Source of the DNA: Flavobacterium alkalisoli
GTDB lineage: Bacteria > Bacteroidota > Bacteroidia > Flavobacteriales > Flavobacteriaceae
Reading direction: 5' to 3'
Length of the DNA: 64,000 nucleotides
Assembly (NCBI RefSeq): GCF_008000935.1
Contig: NZ_CP042831.1
Location: 992,001 to 1,056,000 of the forward strand
The position numbers and the translations under genes were made by a program. Below are positions 34,616 to 44,395 of the stretch, piece after piece. Numbering within the stretch: position 1 is the first letter of the stretch; each line of letters opens with the position of its first letter. Under the pieces are notes generated by a model, which was not told the DNA's origin, ran no database searches, and saw only the letters and a program-made list of their open reading frames with translations.

Positions 34616-36247
34616 ATGATAAAGATGACCAAAACAAAATTATATACGTTTTTGTTACTGCTTTTTGCGGTTGCCGTTTTCGGGCAGCAAAAGCGGTTAG
34701 AAACCAGTATAGATTCTACCAAAATAAAGATTGGGTCGCAGTTTAACCTTACTTTAAAAGCTACTGTCGACAGTACTTCTGCCGTTGGTTTCCCCGAAGG
34801 AAAAACCTTTGGTCAACTGGAAGTGCTGGAATCCTATCCGACAGATACCATAAAAAAAGGGGCACTGTATGAACTAATAAAAAAATACGGACTTACACAG
34901 TTCGATTCCGGTCGTTATGTAGTACCGGGACTTCCGGTTATTATAGACGGCGAACCTTTTCAAAGTGATTCACTTGCCATAGAGGTAACCAATGTAAAGG
35001 TGGATACCCTGAAGCAAAAAATGTATGACATTAAGGATGTTGCAACTGCCGATTCTAAAATGAGTTGGCTTTGGTTGTATATCTTATTAGGGTTAGCGGC
35101 AATAGGTGCTGCAGGCTTTTTTGCATACAGGTATTTTAAGAACAGGAAAGTAGAACCTAAACAGGCACCGATTGTATTTAAATCACCTATAGAAAAAGCA
35201 ACCATTCAGCTTAGAAACCTTGAAAGCAAAGAGCTTTTACAAAAAGGAGCCATAAAGGATTACTATAGCGAACTTACCGATATTGCCCGTACTTATATTG
35301 AGGAAGCTATTCATGTACCTGCAATGGAAAGTACTACAAGCGAACTTATAGAAGCCATGAGGCAGGCAGTAATGCGTAAAAGAATGTCGCTTAGCCGTGA
35401 AACTTTTGAAGAACTGGAAAGGGTGCTTCGCACTGCCGATATGGTGAAGTTTGCAAAATCCAAACCACTGGAGTTTGAAGTGGCTGAAGACCGAAACAGG
35501 ATAGAAAAAACCATTGTGGTTATAGATAAGTCAATACCTGAAGAAAAAGAGGAGGACGAAGAGCACACGCTTGCCTGGCTTGAAAAACAGCGTCAAAAGA
35601 AAGCCAAAAGAAAGAGAAATATCATTATTGGAGGTTCTGTTGGTTTAGTGGTGGCGCTTATCGTTGGCTTCCTTGTGTTTAAGGGAATGAGTTTTATCAA
35701 GGATAACTTTTCTCCAACCAATGAGCTCTTAGAAGGGCAATGGGTAAAAAGTGAATATGGTAACCCGGGTGTGATAATAGAAACACCAAAAGTACTTAAA
35801 AGACAGAACACCGAAAAAATGGTGCCTAAAGATGCTGCTGCCATCGTTAAGGATATGGAAATATTCAGCTACGGTATAATGTTCAGCAACTTTAATGTTA
35901 TGGTCTCTACGGTAAGCTACAAACAGCAGGTAGACATAAAGCTTGATATGCTTTTTAATGATACTGCCAAGCAGTGGGAGGCTATGAAGGCAAAGGATAT
36001 ATTGGTTAAACAGGAAAGTTTCAGCACTGCTGACGGAGCCGAAGGCCTAAGGGCTTTTGGAAGCATGATAATGCCAAACCCGTTGAGCGATGATGGAGTT
36101 AAGTATGATTATGAAATACTTTATTTCAAGCAGGCTAACGGAGTACAACAGGTAACCATGGTGTATCCTACAACCGATGAATATGCGCCAAAAATTGTGG
36201 ACAGGATTAAAAACTCAGTCGAATTTAGAAAACGTACTCAACAATGA
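34616..36247 (+). CDS. DUF4381/BatD-like membrane protein in the Bat cluster
   Basis: 543 residues. I chose the ATG at 34616; 34625 is also possible and both give a signal peptide ending A-V-F-G-Q-Q. An N-terminal beta domain precedes a transmembrane helix (W-L-W-L-Y-I-L-L-G-L-A-A), a cytosolic helical segment of DUF4381 type (A-I-K-D-Y-Y-S-E-L-T-D-I-A-R-T-Y-I-E), a Lys/Arg-rich stretch, a second transmembrane helix (I-I-I-G-G-S-V-G-L-V-V-A) and a C-terminal globular domain. The stop overlaps the batA start (ATGA), so the two are translationally coupled. Function is inferred from context only. Confidence 0.82.
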   Translation: MIKMTKTKLYTFLLLLFAVAVFGQQKRLETSIDSTKIKIGSQFNLTLKATVDSTSAVGFPEGKTFGQLEVLESYPTDTIKKGALYELIKKYGLTQFDSGRYVVPGLPVIIDGEPFQSDSLAIEVTNVKVDTLKQKMYDIKDVATADSKMSWLWLYILLGLAAIGAAGFFAYRYFKNRKVEPKQAPIVFKSPIEKATIQLRNLESKELLQKGAIKDYYSELTDIARTYIEEAIHVPAMESTTSELIEAMRQAVMRKRMSLSRETFEELERVLRTADMVKFAKSKPLEFEVAEDRNRIEKTIVVIDKSIPEEKEEDEEHTLAWLEKQRQKKAKRKRNIIIGGSVGLVVALIVGFLVFKGMSFIKDNFSPTNELLEGQWVKSEYGNPGVIIETPKVLKRQNTEKMVPKDAAAIVKDMEIFSYGIMFSNFNVMVSTVSYKQQVDIKLDMLFNDTAKQWEAMKAKDILVKQESFSTADGAEGLRAFGSMIMPNPLSDDGVKYDYEILYFKQANGVQQVTMVYPTTDEYAPKIVDRIKNSVEFRKRTQQ

Positions 36248-37251
36248 TGAAAGACGTAACATTTTTACATCCGGCATTCTTTTGGCTGTTCACATTACTG
36301 CCTCTGGCAATAGGCTGGTATATATGGAAAAGAAGACAACAAACGGCAACGTTAAAAATAAGTTCGTTAAACGGGTTTAAGGTTAAGCCGTCACTATTGG
36401 CAAAATTAAAACCGGTACTGTTTGCATTCCGGTTACTGGCATTGAGCGCCATGATAGTGGCACTGGCAAGGCCCAGAAGTGTGGATGTTGACAGCAAGAC
36501 AAAAACCACTCGTGGTATAGATATCGTTATGGCGATAGACGTATCAGGAAGTATGCTTGCAAAAGACCTGAAACCCAACAGGCTTGAGGCACTTAAAACT
36601 GTAGCCGAAAAGTTTGTTGACGAAAGGCCCAATGACCGTATAGGTATAGTGGTATATGCTGCCGAAAGTTATACTAAAACCCCTGTTACCAGCGATAAGG
36701 AACTGGTTAAAAATGCAATTAAATCGGTTAATTATGACGATTCTGTATTGCAGGACGGTACAGGTATAGGTGTAGGGCTTGCCACGGCTGTAAACAGGCT
36801 TAAGGAAAGTAAGGCAAAAAGCCGCGTAATAATTCTGCTTACAGATGGTGTAAACAACTCCGGATTTATAGACCCGAGGATGGCTGCCGATATTGCTAAA
36901 GAATACGGAATTAAGGTGTACACCATTGGGTTAGGTACTAACGGCATGGCACAAATGCCTTATGCAAGGAGGGCAAACGGTGAGTGGGTTTATCAAACCA
37001 TGAAAGTGGAAATTGATGAGGCACTTATGAAAGAGATTGCCAAGAAAACAGACGGACAGTATTTCAGGGCAAATTCCAACAGTAAGCTGGAATCTATTTA
37101 CCAGGAAATAAACAAGCTTGAAACAACCGAGATAAAAGAGCTTAAGTATTATAACTATACCGAGAAATACAGGCCATACCTTTGGTTTGCTTTCGGGCTG
37201 TTATTAGTTGAGGTTGTGATTAGAAAAACGGTTTACAGAAGTTTTATTTAA
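36244..37251 (+). CDS. batA: BatA, VWA-domain membrane protein
   Basis: 335 residues. Two N-terminal transmembrane segments, a VWA domain with an intact MIDAS (M-A-I-D-V-S-G-S-M-L-A-K-D-L), then T-S-D-K-E-L and D-G-V-N-N-S-G, and a C-terminal transmembrane helix (Y-L-W-F-A-F-G-L-L-L-V-E-V). Part of the Bacteroides aerotolerance operon. Its ATG overlaps the previous stop; batB starts 1 base after its stop. Confidence 0.92.
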   Translation: MMKDVTFLHPAFFWLFTLLPLAIGWYIWKRRQQTATLKISSLNGFKVKPSLLAKLKPVLFAFRLLALSAMIVALARPRSVDVDSKTKTTRGIDIVMAIDVSGSMLAKDLKPNRLEALKTVAEKFVDERPNDRIGIVVYAAESYTKTPVTSDKELVKNAIKSVNYDDSVLQDGTGIGVGLATAVNRLKESKAKSRVIILLTDGVNNSGFIDPRMAADIAKEYGIKVYTIGLGTNGMAQMPYARRANGEWVYQTMKVEIDEALMKEIAKKTDGQYFRANSNSKLESIYQEINKLETTEIKELKYYNYTEKYRPYLWFAFGLLLVEVVIRKTVYRSFI

Positions 37252-37252
37252 T

Positions 37253-38287
37253 ATGTACGAATTAGACGAGTCAAAATATTTGTATTTGTTTGCGGTACTG
37301 CCGGTTTTATTACTGCTGTTCCTGTTTAACCTATACTGGAAAAGAAAAAAACAGCGTGAGTTTGGTGATGATGAACTCGTAAAAAAACTTACGCCCGAAA
37401 AATCGGTTTTTAAACCTGTTTTTAAGTTTGTAATATTGCTGTTGGCTTTATCGGGTGTTATTATTGCACTGGTAAACCCTAAAATAGGCACTAAGACCGA
37501 AACGGTAAAACGTGAAGGTATTGATATTGTTTTTGCGATAGACGTTTCTAAAAGTATGCTTGCCGAAGACGTAGCTCCTAACAGGCTGGAAAAGGCAAAG
37601 CAGATTGTATCGCAAATCATTAATCAGCTGGGAACGGACAGGATTGGTATTATAGGTTATGCGGGTAGTGCTTATCCGGTGTTGCCTATAACGTCTGATT
37701 ACAGCGTGGCAAAAATGTTCCTTCAGAACATGAATACCGATATGGTATCTTCTCAGGGTACAGCATTAAGCGATGCTATACAGTTGGCAACTACGTATTA
37801 TGATGATCCGCAAACCAGTAAACTGCTTATTTTGGTAAGCGACGGTGAAGATCATGGTGAAGGCTCTATGGAAGCCGCAGAAAATGCTAAAGAAAAAGGC
37901 ATTAAGATAATAACCATAGGTGTAGGTACAGAAAAAGGAAGTACTATTCCCATTAAGCGAAACGGTATAACCGAAAGCTATAAACGTGACAGGGAGGGTG
38001 AGGTAGTAATTACCAAAATGTATCCGGATGCACTTAAAACTATTGCCGATCAAACAAAAGGCGGTTATGTGTACGGAGGGAACACAAGGGAAGTATCAGA
38101 ATACGTGAAAAAGGCATTGGATAATATTGAGAAAACTGAGTTTGAAGCTAAAGAAATAGCAACTTACGATTCGCAATACCAGTGGTTTTTAGGGGCAGCC
38201 TTTTTGCTGCTGTTTCTGGATGTTTTCCTTTTAGACAGGAAAACGGCATGGATAAGGAAGTTGAACCTTTTTAATGAAAAAGAATAA
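37253..38287 (+). CDS. batB: BatB, VWA-domain membrane protein
   Basis: 344 residues, paralogous to batA. N-terminal membrane segments, MIDAS F-A-I-D-V-S-K-S-M-L-A-E-D-V, T-S-D-Y-S-V-A-K, S-D-G-E-D-H-G-E, and a C-terminal transmembrane helix followed by a basic tail. The batC ATG follows immediately after its stop, indicating tight coupling. Confidence 0.92.
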   Translation: MYELDESKYLYLFAVLPVLLLLFLFNLYWKRKKQREFGDDELVKKLTPEKSVFKPVFKFVILLLALSGVIIALVNPKIGTKTETVKREGIDIVFAIDVSKSMLAEDVAPNRLEKAKQIVSQIINQLGTDRIGIIGYAGSAYPVLPITSDYSVAKMFLQNMNTDMVSSQGTALSDAIQLATTYYDDPQTSKLLILVSDGEDHGEGSMEAAENAKEKGIKIITIGVGTEKGSTIPIKRNGITESYKRDREGEVVITKMYPDALKTIADQTKGGYVYGGNTREVSEYVKKALDNIEKTEFEAKEIATYDSQYQWFLGAAFLLLFLDVFLLDRKTAWIRKLNLFNEKE

Positions 38288-39181
38288 ATGAAAGGATTAG
38301 TAACATACAGCCTGCTTTTATTTTCGTTAGTCGCTTTTTCTCAGCAAAAAGGGGACAAGGAAAACAAAGACAACAAAAAAGATGTATATCTTTCAAAAGG
38401 TAACAGTCAATTTGCTGATAAGGAATATGTAGATGCTGAGGCCAACTACAGGATATCTCAGTCTGATTCACCTACCAAATCGGCGGGGGCTTATAATCTT
38501 GGTAATGCCATATACAGGCAGGGTAAAGTTGAGGAGTCGATGTATGCCTACCTTACGGCTATAGAAAAGGCCGAAAGTAAAAAAGACAAACACAGGGCTT
38601 ATCATAATCTGGGTAATGCCCTTATGAAGGTTAAAGACTATCAGACGGCTGTTGAGGCATACAGGAATGCATTAAGAAATGATCCTTATGATGAGGAGAC
38701 CCGTTATAACTTTGCCTTAGCAAAAGAGATGCTTAAAAAGAATCCGCCACCGCCGCAACAAAACCAGGATCAGAATAAAGACCAGCAGGATAAGCAGGAT
38801 AATAAAGATAATCAGAATCAGGGCAATAATAACAAGGACGAGAATAAAGGTAACAATCAGGGAGATAAGGATAATAAAGATAACAAGCAGAATAAACCTG
38901 ACGATAAGAAAGGTAACGGACAAGATAAGGAAAAAGGAGACGAACAGAAAGATAAGGGAGGCCAACAGGACAAGGATAAATCTGATAAGGATGGCCAGAA
39001 TAAGCCTGGAGGAGGAAATGAGGGAGACCGTGACCAGGAACCTGCGGAAGGCAGCCCTTCTAAACAGCGAATGGAAAACCTGCTTGATGCCATGAACAAC
39101 GAAGAAAAGAAAGTTCAGGATAAGGTAAATGCCAAAAAAGCAAAAGGCATGCCGCCGCAAAGACAGGAAAAAGACTGGTAA
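38288..39181 (+). CDS. batC: BatC, TPR protein with long charged low-complexity tail
   Basis: 297 residues. Signal peptide (cleavage near V-A-F-S-Q-Q), TPR repeats (about 35-150; A-Y-N-L-G-N-A-I-Y and H-N-L-G-N-A-L), a PPPPQQ linker, and then over 100 residues built almost only from Asp, Lys, Asn, Gln and Gly, surely disordered. The extreme C-terminus becomes helical again. It is a periplasmic scaffold of the Bat complex. The tail composition makes the antisense strand open, which explains a long spurious ORF there. Confidence 0.9.
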   Translation: MKGLVTYSLLLFSLVAFSQQKGDKENKDNKKDVYLSKGNSQFADKEYVDAEANYRISQSDSPTKSAGAYNLGNAIYRQGKVEESMYAYLTAIEKAESKKDKHRAYHNLGNALMKVKDYQTAVEAYRNALRNDPYDEETRYNFALAKEMLKKNPPPPQQNQDQNKDQQDKQDNKDNQNQGNNNKDENKGNNQGDKDNKDNKQNKPDDKKGNGQDKEKGDEQKDKGGQQDKDKSDKDGQNKPGGGNEGDRDQEPAEGSPSKQRMENLLDAMNNEEKKVQDKVNAKKAKGMPPQRQEKDW

Positions 39182-39246
39182 ACCCGGTTTAAAACGGATA
39201 CTTATTTGAAAAATGTTATATTATTCAGAGTAAGGAATTGACAACG

Positions 39247-40998
39247 ATGAAAAGATACATCTTACTGATATTTTTATTTTTAATACAGGGTATATATGCC
39301 CAGGACGTTGAGTTTAAAGCCGAACCCAGCAAGACCAGGCTGGGCGTAAATGAACGCCTTAGGGTTAGCTTTACCATGAATAAGGATGGCGATAACTTCG
39401 TGCCTCCTTCCTTTGACGGCTTCAGGGCGCAGGGACCTATGCAAAACATAAGGAACTCATGGGTAAACGGTAAGCATACCTATAGCAAAAGTTACGATTA
39501 TATACTTACACCTACCTCTAAGGGTGATTTTACCATAGGGCAGGCAAGTATTGAAATAGACGATAAAATATACAAAACGCTACCGGTAAAAATATCGGTG
39601 GGTGATGCGGTTAAAATTCAGGACCCTTATGAAGCGGCAAGACAAAGTGCTACTGAGGGTGTGCATCTTGTGGCTGAGGTTAGTAAGACCAATCCCTATG
39701 TAAATGAGCCTGTAAGTGTGGTTTACAAACTGTATGTAAGCCAAAGCAGCGATGTAACAAACTTCTTTGTAAAGGAAAATCCGAGCTTTAATGATTTCTG
39801 GAGCCAAACCGACAGGTTCGATCCCCAACATCTTACCATAGAAAAAGGTATGTATAACGGTGAAATGTACCGTTATGTAGTGTTGCAAAAAACAGTATTA
39901 TATCCGCAAAAGAGCGGACAATTGGAATTAGAGCCTCTGTTGGTTAATGCTACATTACAGGTGCCTACCGGACGCAATCGTTTTGGTATGGTAAATTATG
40001 TGTCTGAAGATAAATTATTGTCTTCGGGTATAAGAACCATAAACGTTAAACCATTACCTGAGGCAGGAAAACCGGATGATTTTACAGGGGCTGTAGGTAG
40101 TTTTGATTTTAGAGTAACACCTTCTAAAACAAGCCTTGAAACAGGAGAATCGTTACAGCTTGATGTAACCGTTAGCGGTAAGGGTAACCTAAAACTGTTC
40201 ACGCTGCCTAAACCGGTTGTACCATCTGCATTGGAAATGTATGACCCGGAGCACAAAGAGAATGTGAATGTGCCTATAAGCGGGATGACAGGTAAGATAT
40301 CTGACATTTATACCATAGTGCCTCAAAACAGGGGTAAATATCCTATTAACCAGCTTTCATTCTCTTATTTTGATCCGGCTACAGGGAAATATAAAACAAT
40401 AACTTCTAAAGATTTAATGATAGAGGTTACGGGAGATGCTGTTGCAGCAACTACACCTGCTGCTGCAGGAACTCAAAAGCAAACAGTGGAATCTAAAGAG
40501 CAGTTCCGTTTTGTAGATCTGGAAACAAAACTTCTGCCTAGGGAAAGGGATCATTTCTTTGGCTCAACGCTGTTTTATGGCCTGTTAGCGGCGCCATTCC
40601 TTATAATACCACTAATTGTATTAGGTAAGAGGAAAAAAGAGGCTTACGACAGCGATGTTGTGGGTAATAAGATACGACAGAATAACAGACTGGCTAAAAA
40701 ATACCTGTCGGCTGCTAAAAAACAGCTTGGCAATAAAGAGGAGTTCTATGTGGCACTTGAAAAAGCCCTGCATAATTTCCTTAAGGCTAAACTGAATATC
40801 GAAACTTCTGAAATGAGTAAACAAAACATTCAGGAGCTGTTACTGAACAGGAAAGCGAATCCGGAAACGGTAGCTGATTTCATCAGGATAATGGACAGTT
40901 GTGAATTTGCACGTTATGCACCGTCATCGGGAGCGGCAATGCAGCAGGATTATGAGAGCGCGGTATCGGTAATAACAGCATTAGAAAAACAAGTGTAA
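39247..40998 (+). CDS. batD: BatD, large periplasmic/membrane protein
   Basis: 583 residues from the ATG at 39247; a TTG nine bases earlier is less likely. Signal peptide (I-Q-G-I-Y-A-Q), then beta-sandwich domains of the BatD/oxygen-tolerance family (E-P-S-K-T-R-L-G-V-N-E; P-P-S-F-D-G-F-R; D-Y-I-L-T-P), one transmembrane helix (T-L-F-Y-G-L-L-A-A-P-F-L-I-I-P) and a cytosolic helical tail. The stop overlaps the next start as TAATG. Confidence 0.91.
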   Translation: MKRYILLIFLFLIQGIYAQDVEFKAEPSKTRLGVNERLRVSFTMNKDGDNFVPPSFDGFRAQGPMQNIRNSWVNGKHTYSKSYDYILTPTSKGDFTIGQASIEIDDKIYKTLPVKISVGDAVKIQDPYEAARQSATEGVHLVAEVSKTNPYVNEPVSVVYKLYVSQSSDVTNFFVKENPSFNDFWSQTDRFDPQHLTIEKGMYNGEMYRYVVLQKTVLYPQKSGQLELEPLLVNATLQVPTGRNRFGMVNYVSEDKLLSSGIRTINVKPLPEAGKPDDFTGAVGSFDFRVTPSKTSLETGESLQLDVTVSGKGNLKLFTLPKPVVPSALEMYDPEHKENVNVPISGMTGKISDIYTIVPQNRGKYPINQLSFSYFDPATGKYKTITSKDLMIEVTGDAVAATTPAAAGTQKQTVESKEQFRFVDLETKLLPRERDHFFGSTLFYGLLAAPFLIIPLIVLGKRKKEAYDSDVVGNKIRQNNRLAKKYLSAAKKQLGNKEEFYVALEKALHNFLKAKLNIETSEMSKQNIQELLLNRKANPETVADFIRIMDSCEFARYAPSSGAAMQQDYESAVSVITALEKQV

Positions 40999-41762
40999 TG
41001 TTAAGGACTTTACGAATGAAAAAATTAGCATATATAGTATTGTTTTTTACGCAGCTTATGGCTGCGCAGTCGGCTTTTGATAAAGGTAACGAGCAGTACA
41101 GGGAAGGGAAGTATGAAGAGGCAGCTCAAAGTTATGAAAGCATACTCGAAGGGGGCGAGGAATCGGCAGAGGTGTATTTTAACCTTGGTAATGCCTATTA
41201 CAAGCTCAACCAAACGGCTCCCGCCATCTATAATTATGAAAAGGCCCTGCTTTTAAAACCTAACGATAAGGATATAAAAGTTAACCTTGGTTTTGCCCAA
41301 AAAATGGTGATAGACGATATTCAGGCAACTCCAAAGGTTGGTTTTTCAAAACTGTTTTATGGTTTGGTAGGTATCTGTCATTATGACACCTGGGCATGGA
41401 TAGCAGTAGGCTTTGCTTTTGGCGTACTATTGTTTTTTATAGGTTACTATTTTGCAGGTTCAACACTTTTAAAGAGAATGTTTTTTGCAGGTATATTACT
41501 GTCTTTGGTGGTAATAGTTATCAGTGTTATTTCGGCAACTTTTGTAAGGACAGAAACTTCTAAAATGAGACCAGCCATTGTGTTTAGTGAGGTAGCATCT
41601 GTAAAAAGTGAGCCTTTAAACAATGCGCCCGATGCCTTTATTCTGCACGAAGGCACAAAGGTAAACGTGGTTGAGGTATTGGATAACTGGAAAAAAGTAA
41701 CTCTTGCCGACGAAAGTACCGGCTGGATAAAAGATAGTGATATTAAAGAGCTGAAGGATTAA
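40998..41762 (+). CDS. batE: BatE, TPR and SH3-like membrane protein
   Basis: 254 residues. The TAATG overlap with batD favours the ATG at 40998; the ATG at 41016 gives a slightly cleaner signal peptide. TPR repeats (Y-F-N-L-G-N-A-Y-Y-K-L; L-K-P-N-D-K-D-I-K-V-N-L-G) precede two transmembrane helices and a C-terminal bacterial SH3-like domain (V-N-V-V-E-V-L-D-N-W-K-K-V; G-W-I). Last gene of the Bat operon, convergent with cvpA with a 4-base overlap and no separate terminator. Confidence 0.9.
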   Translation: MLRTLRMKKLAYIVLFFTQLMAAQSAFDKGNEQYREGKYEEAAQSYESILEGGEESAEVYFNLGNAYYKLNQTAPAIYNYEKALLLKPNDKDIKVNLGFAQKMVIDDIQATPKVGFSKLFYGLVGICHYDTWAWIAVGFAFGVLLFFIGYYFAGSTLLKRMFFAGILLSLVVIVISVISATFVRTETSKMRPAIVFSEVASVKSEPLNNAPDAFILHEGTKVNVVEVLDNWKKVTLADESTGWIKDSDIKELKD

Positions 41763-42310
41763 GCACTTTGCTCGTTACTGAAAACTTCGGGCTTTTCCTC
41801 GGGCATTTCCTGATCCTTAAATTCCTGAAACCATTCTTCAAGAACGGGGAAAATAGTATTGGACACTTCCAGGATGGGGTAAAAGAAAATGGATTCTTCC
41901 AAAGTTTCCTCTTCCGCAAAAATGTGGGAGCTGTTCATCTTAAGGAAAAAATTAAGCGATACGCTTACTATCAATACCATTTTAAGGAAGCCGAATACTC
42001 CGCCCAATATACGGTTTAGAAGCCCAAGGCTTGCGAAGTCGGCCAGTTTGGTAAAAAACTTTGCCAGTAGTATTATGCCTACCACTACGGCAACAAAGGT
42101 GATTAAAAACGCGGTTATGGATATATAGCGAGGTTCCCAGGAAACATGACCGCTTATAATATCGGCTATAAAGCCTGAAAACTTAAGGGCAATAAAAATA
42201 CCCGCAATTAGTGAAACCAATGATGCCAGTTCCACAAAAAAGCCTCTCCATAGCCCTTTTATAAGTCCGTACAGCAGCAGGCCGCCTAATATGATATCAA
42301 TAACACTCAT
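41759..42310 (-). CDS. cvpA: CvpA family membrane protein
   Basis: 183 residues from the ATG at 42308-42310. Four predicted transmembrane segments; begins MSVIDIILG and has the family's G-L-I-K-G-L-W-R-G-F-F-V-E and G-L-L-N-R-I-L-G-G-V-F-G. CvpA proteins are inner-membrane, required for colicin V secretion in E. coli and linked to envelope function. Acidic C-terminal tail. Its stop overlaps the end of batE. Confidence 0.88.
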   Translation of the reverse strand: MSVIDIILGGLLLYGLIKGLWRGFFVELASLVSLIAGIFIALKFSGFIADIISGHVSWEPRYISITAFLITFVAVVVGIILLAKFFTKLADFASLGLLNRILGGVFGFLKMVLIVSVSLNFFLKMNSSHIFAEEETLEESIFFYPILEVSNTIFPVLEEWFQEFKDQEMPEEKPEVFSNEQSA

Positions 42311-42381
42311 TAAAAACAAAGTTAACAGACTTTAGTTATAATCCAAATAGCGAGTATACACATAATTAATCGGCAAGTAGT

Positions 42382-42389
42382 TATCTTTG
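42382..42389 (+). promoter_or_regulatory. Candidate -7 box for the gene at 42407
   Basis: TATCTTTG fits TAnnTTTG, 17 bases before the ATG; no clear -33 TTG. Confidence 0.4.
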
Positions 42390-42406
42390 CCATCTAAAAC
42401 AGAAAA

Positions 42407-42763
42407 ATGTCCAGAGACGAACAATTAAAATCACGCTGGGAACAGCTTGTAAATATACTATCAGACCGTTTTGCCGATGGCGAAACACTTGACCTTGATG
42501 CAATTATCTATCTTATAGGTGTGCAGGAACTGGGTAAGTTTAACCGTAAGTTTAAAAAAGATGAAAAGGTGAACCTTATGCATATTGCCATTTGCAGGCT
42601 TTTGGAGCCTTATGGCTATTATGAATTTGACTTTTTTGATGAAGACGGCTGGCCGCACTATACCGTTAAGGAAGAGTTGCCGCCATTAAAGGCAGGAGAG
42701 CAGTCGGTTTTAATGAAGGGAGCGATTGTAGAGTACTTTTTGGAAAAGGGACTTATTTCTTAA
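42407..42763 (+). CDS. Conserved hypothetical protein (118 residues)
   Basis: A small acidic soluble protein beginning MSRDEQLKSRWEQL, with I-Y-L-I-G-V-Q-E-L-G and D-F-F-D-E-D-G-W-P-H-Y. No domain recognised. It looks like a conserved Bacteroidota protein, but I cannot assign a function. It lies 58 bases before pheS, which has its own -7 box. Confidence 0.78.
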   Translation: MSRDEQLKSRWEQLVNILSDRFADGETLDLDAIIYLIGVQELGKFNRKFKKDEKVNLMHIAICRLLEPYGYYEFDFFDEDGWPHYTVKEELPPLKAGEQSVLMKGAIVEYFLEKGLIS

Positions 42764-42793
42764 AGTTTAATGGTATTACATTTTTAAAATACC

Positions 42794-42801
42794 TAAATTT
42801 G
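42794..42801 (+). promoter_or_regulatory. Candidate -7 box for pheS
   Basis: TAAATTTG fits TAnnTTTG, 20 bases before the start codon; no TTG at the expected -33. Confidence 0.45.
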
Positions 42802-42821
42802 CACACTTTTACTGAATAACG

Positions 42822-43841
42822 ATGATAGAGAAGATTAAAAGTTATATTGCTGAGGCCGAAGCTTTCCAGACACAAAATAAGGAAGAGCTTGAGGCATTCA
42901 GGATTAAGTTCCTGAGTAAAAAAGGTATTGTTAACGACTTTATGGCTGAATTTAAGAATGTTCCAAACGAACAGAAAAAAGAATTCGGACAGGTAATCAA
43001 TGCTTTTAAAACAGCAGTACAAAACAAGGTGACCGAAATTCAGGATGCACTGGAAAGCAAAGAGGATGCTAAAGGCGTTTATGGTGACCTTACACGTCCG
43101 GGTGAACTTTTCCAGGTAGGATCACGCCACCCGATATCCATAGTAAAGAACCAGATAATAGATATATTCTCTAACATTGGCTTTAATGTTTCTGAAGGTC
43201 CGGAAATTGAAGACGACTGGCACAACTTTACGGCCCTTAACCTACCGGAATACCATCCGGCAAGGGACATGCAGGATACCTTCTTTATCCAGACAAACCC
43301 TGATGTGCTTTTAAGAACACATACATCATCGGTACAGGTGCGTTATATGGAAAACAACAAACCACCTATCCGTACCATTTCTCCGGGAAGGGTATTCAGG
43401 AATGAGGCAGTTTCTGCACGTTCACACTGTATTTTCCATCAGGTAGAAGGTTTATACATTGATAAAGATGTTTCGTTTGCCGATTTAAAGCAAACGCTTT
43501 TATACTTTACAAAAGAGATGTTCGGTAAATCAAAAATACGTCTTCGCCCGTCTTATTTCCCGTTCACGGAGCCAAGTGCGGAAATTGATATTTACTGGGG
43601 ATTAAAAACGGAAACCGATTACAGGATTACTAAAGGTACCGGATGGCTTGAAATAGGCGGTTGCGGTATGGTAGATCCTAATGTACTTACCAACTGTGGT
43701 ATAGATCCTGTTAAGTACAATGGTTTTGCTTTTGGTATGGGTGTGGAAAGAATTGCCATGCTGTTATATCAAATTGGTGATATACGTATGTTCTATGAGA
43801 ACGACGTACGTTTCTTAGAACAGTTCAAATCGAATATATAA
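42822..43841 (+). CDS. pheS: Phenylalanyl-tRNA synthetase alpha subunit
   Basis: 339 residues, normal PheS length. N-terminal coiled-coil (1-85), then the class II catalytic domain: [15 protein letters not shown] (motif 2), [16 protein letters not shown] and [11 protein letters not shown] (motif 3). Charges tRNA-Phe together with PheT, which is not in the window. Closed by a strong terminator. Confidence 0.95.
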   Translation: MIEKIKSYIAEAEAFQTQNKEELEAFRIKFLSKKGIVNDFMAEFKNVPNEQKKEFGQVINAFKTAVQNKVTEIQDALESKEDAKGVYGDLTRPGELFQVGSRHPISIVKNQIIDIFSNIGFNVSEGPEIEDDWHNFTALNLPEYHPARDMQDTFFIQTNPDVLLRTHTSSVQVRYMENNKPPIRTISPGRVFRNEAVSARSHCIFHQVEGLYIDKDVSFADLKQTLLYFTKEMFGKSKIRLRPSYFPFTEPSAEIDIYWGLKTETDYRITKGTGWLEIGGCGMVDPNVLTNCGIDPVKYNGFAFGMGVERIAMLLYQIGDIRMFYENDVRFLEQFKSNI

Positions 43842-43843
43842 TT

Positions 43844-43873
43844 AAAAAAGGCAGCTTTAAGCTGCCTTTTTTT
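43844..43873. terminator. Bidirectional terminator, pheS / NlpE-like gene
   Basis: AAAAAAGGCAGC / GCTGCCTTTTTT around TTTAA, T-runs on both strands between convergent genes. Confidence 0.88.
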
Positions 43874-44335
43874 TTAGTCTATCTTTTTTATAATATAATC
43901 ACTCTGGTCACCCTGTTCCGGATTGCCAAACTTATCCAGCATTTTAAGGCTGTGTTCCTGAACCTTAAGTTTTTTGTGGTCGCCGTTGGCATCTAGGGTA
44001 ATAACGTTTCCGGAATCATCCCAGGTAAAGGTTCCTGTATATTTATTGGCAGTTTCCTCTTTTTCAAGATACTTTAGAGAAAGTGCATAAGTATTGTTAT
44101 CATTAAGCTGAATATCAAACAATAGGCCCGGACAATCGCCACAAGGCAGGGTGTCGCTGTATACTCCCGGCCAGTCAAGAGCGTTCCTGCTTGTATCTCC
44201 TATAGGGGTGTCAGTTGTAACTTGTTCAATATCAGTTGAATCTGTAGCCATTTGGTCATCCGATGATTTTTCTCCATTTTTGCATGCGGTAAACGCCAGT
44301 AATGCCAAAATCGCTATAGCTGAAATTTTTTTCAT
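43874..44335 (-). CDS. NlpE-like copper-resistance/envelope-stress lipoprotein
   Basis: 153 residues. Lipoprotein signal ending F-T-A-C (Cys 18), an acidic Ser/Thr linker, then an NlpE N-terminal-type barrel: P-G-V-Y-S-D-T-L-P-C-G-D-C-P-G, with the CxxC pair, and a beta-rich Y-T-G-T-F-T-W-D-D-S-G-N. NlpE senses surface contact, copper and lipoprotein maturation in E. coli; here it lacks the second domain. Probably a periplasm-facing lipoprotein. Confidence 0.85.
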   Translation of the reverse strand: MKKISAIAILALLAFTACKNGEKSSDDQMATDSTDIEQVTTDTPIGDTSRNALDWPGVYSDTLPCGDCPGLLFDIQLNDNNTYALSLKYLEKEETANKYTGTFTWDDSGNVITLDANGDHKKLKVQEHSLKMLDKFGNPEQGDQSDYIIKKID

Positions 44336-44395
44336 GGTGTTTTTGGTTTTTTGTAATGTTTAATAATTGATTTTAGAGAATTTAAAGGTAAGAAA

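Noticed and set aside
38717..39160. 147-codon minus-strand ORF
   Set aside because: It mirrors the Asp/Lys/Asn/Gln-rich low-complexity tail of batC, giving an implausible Leu/Ile/Val-only protein.
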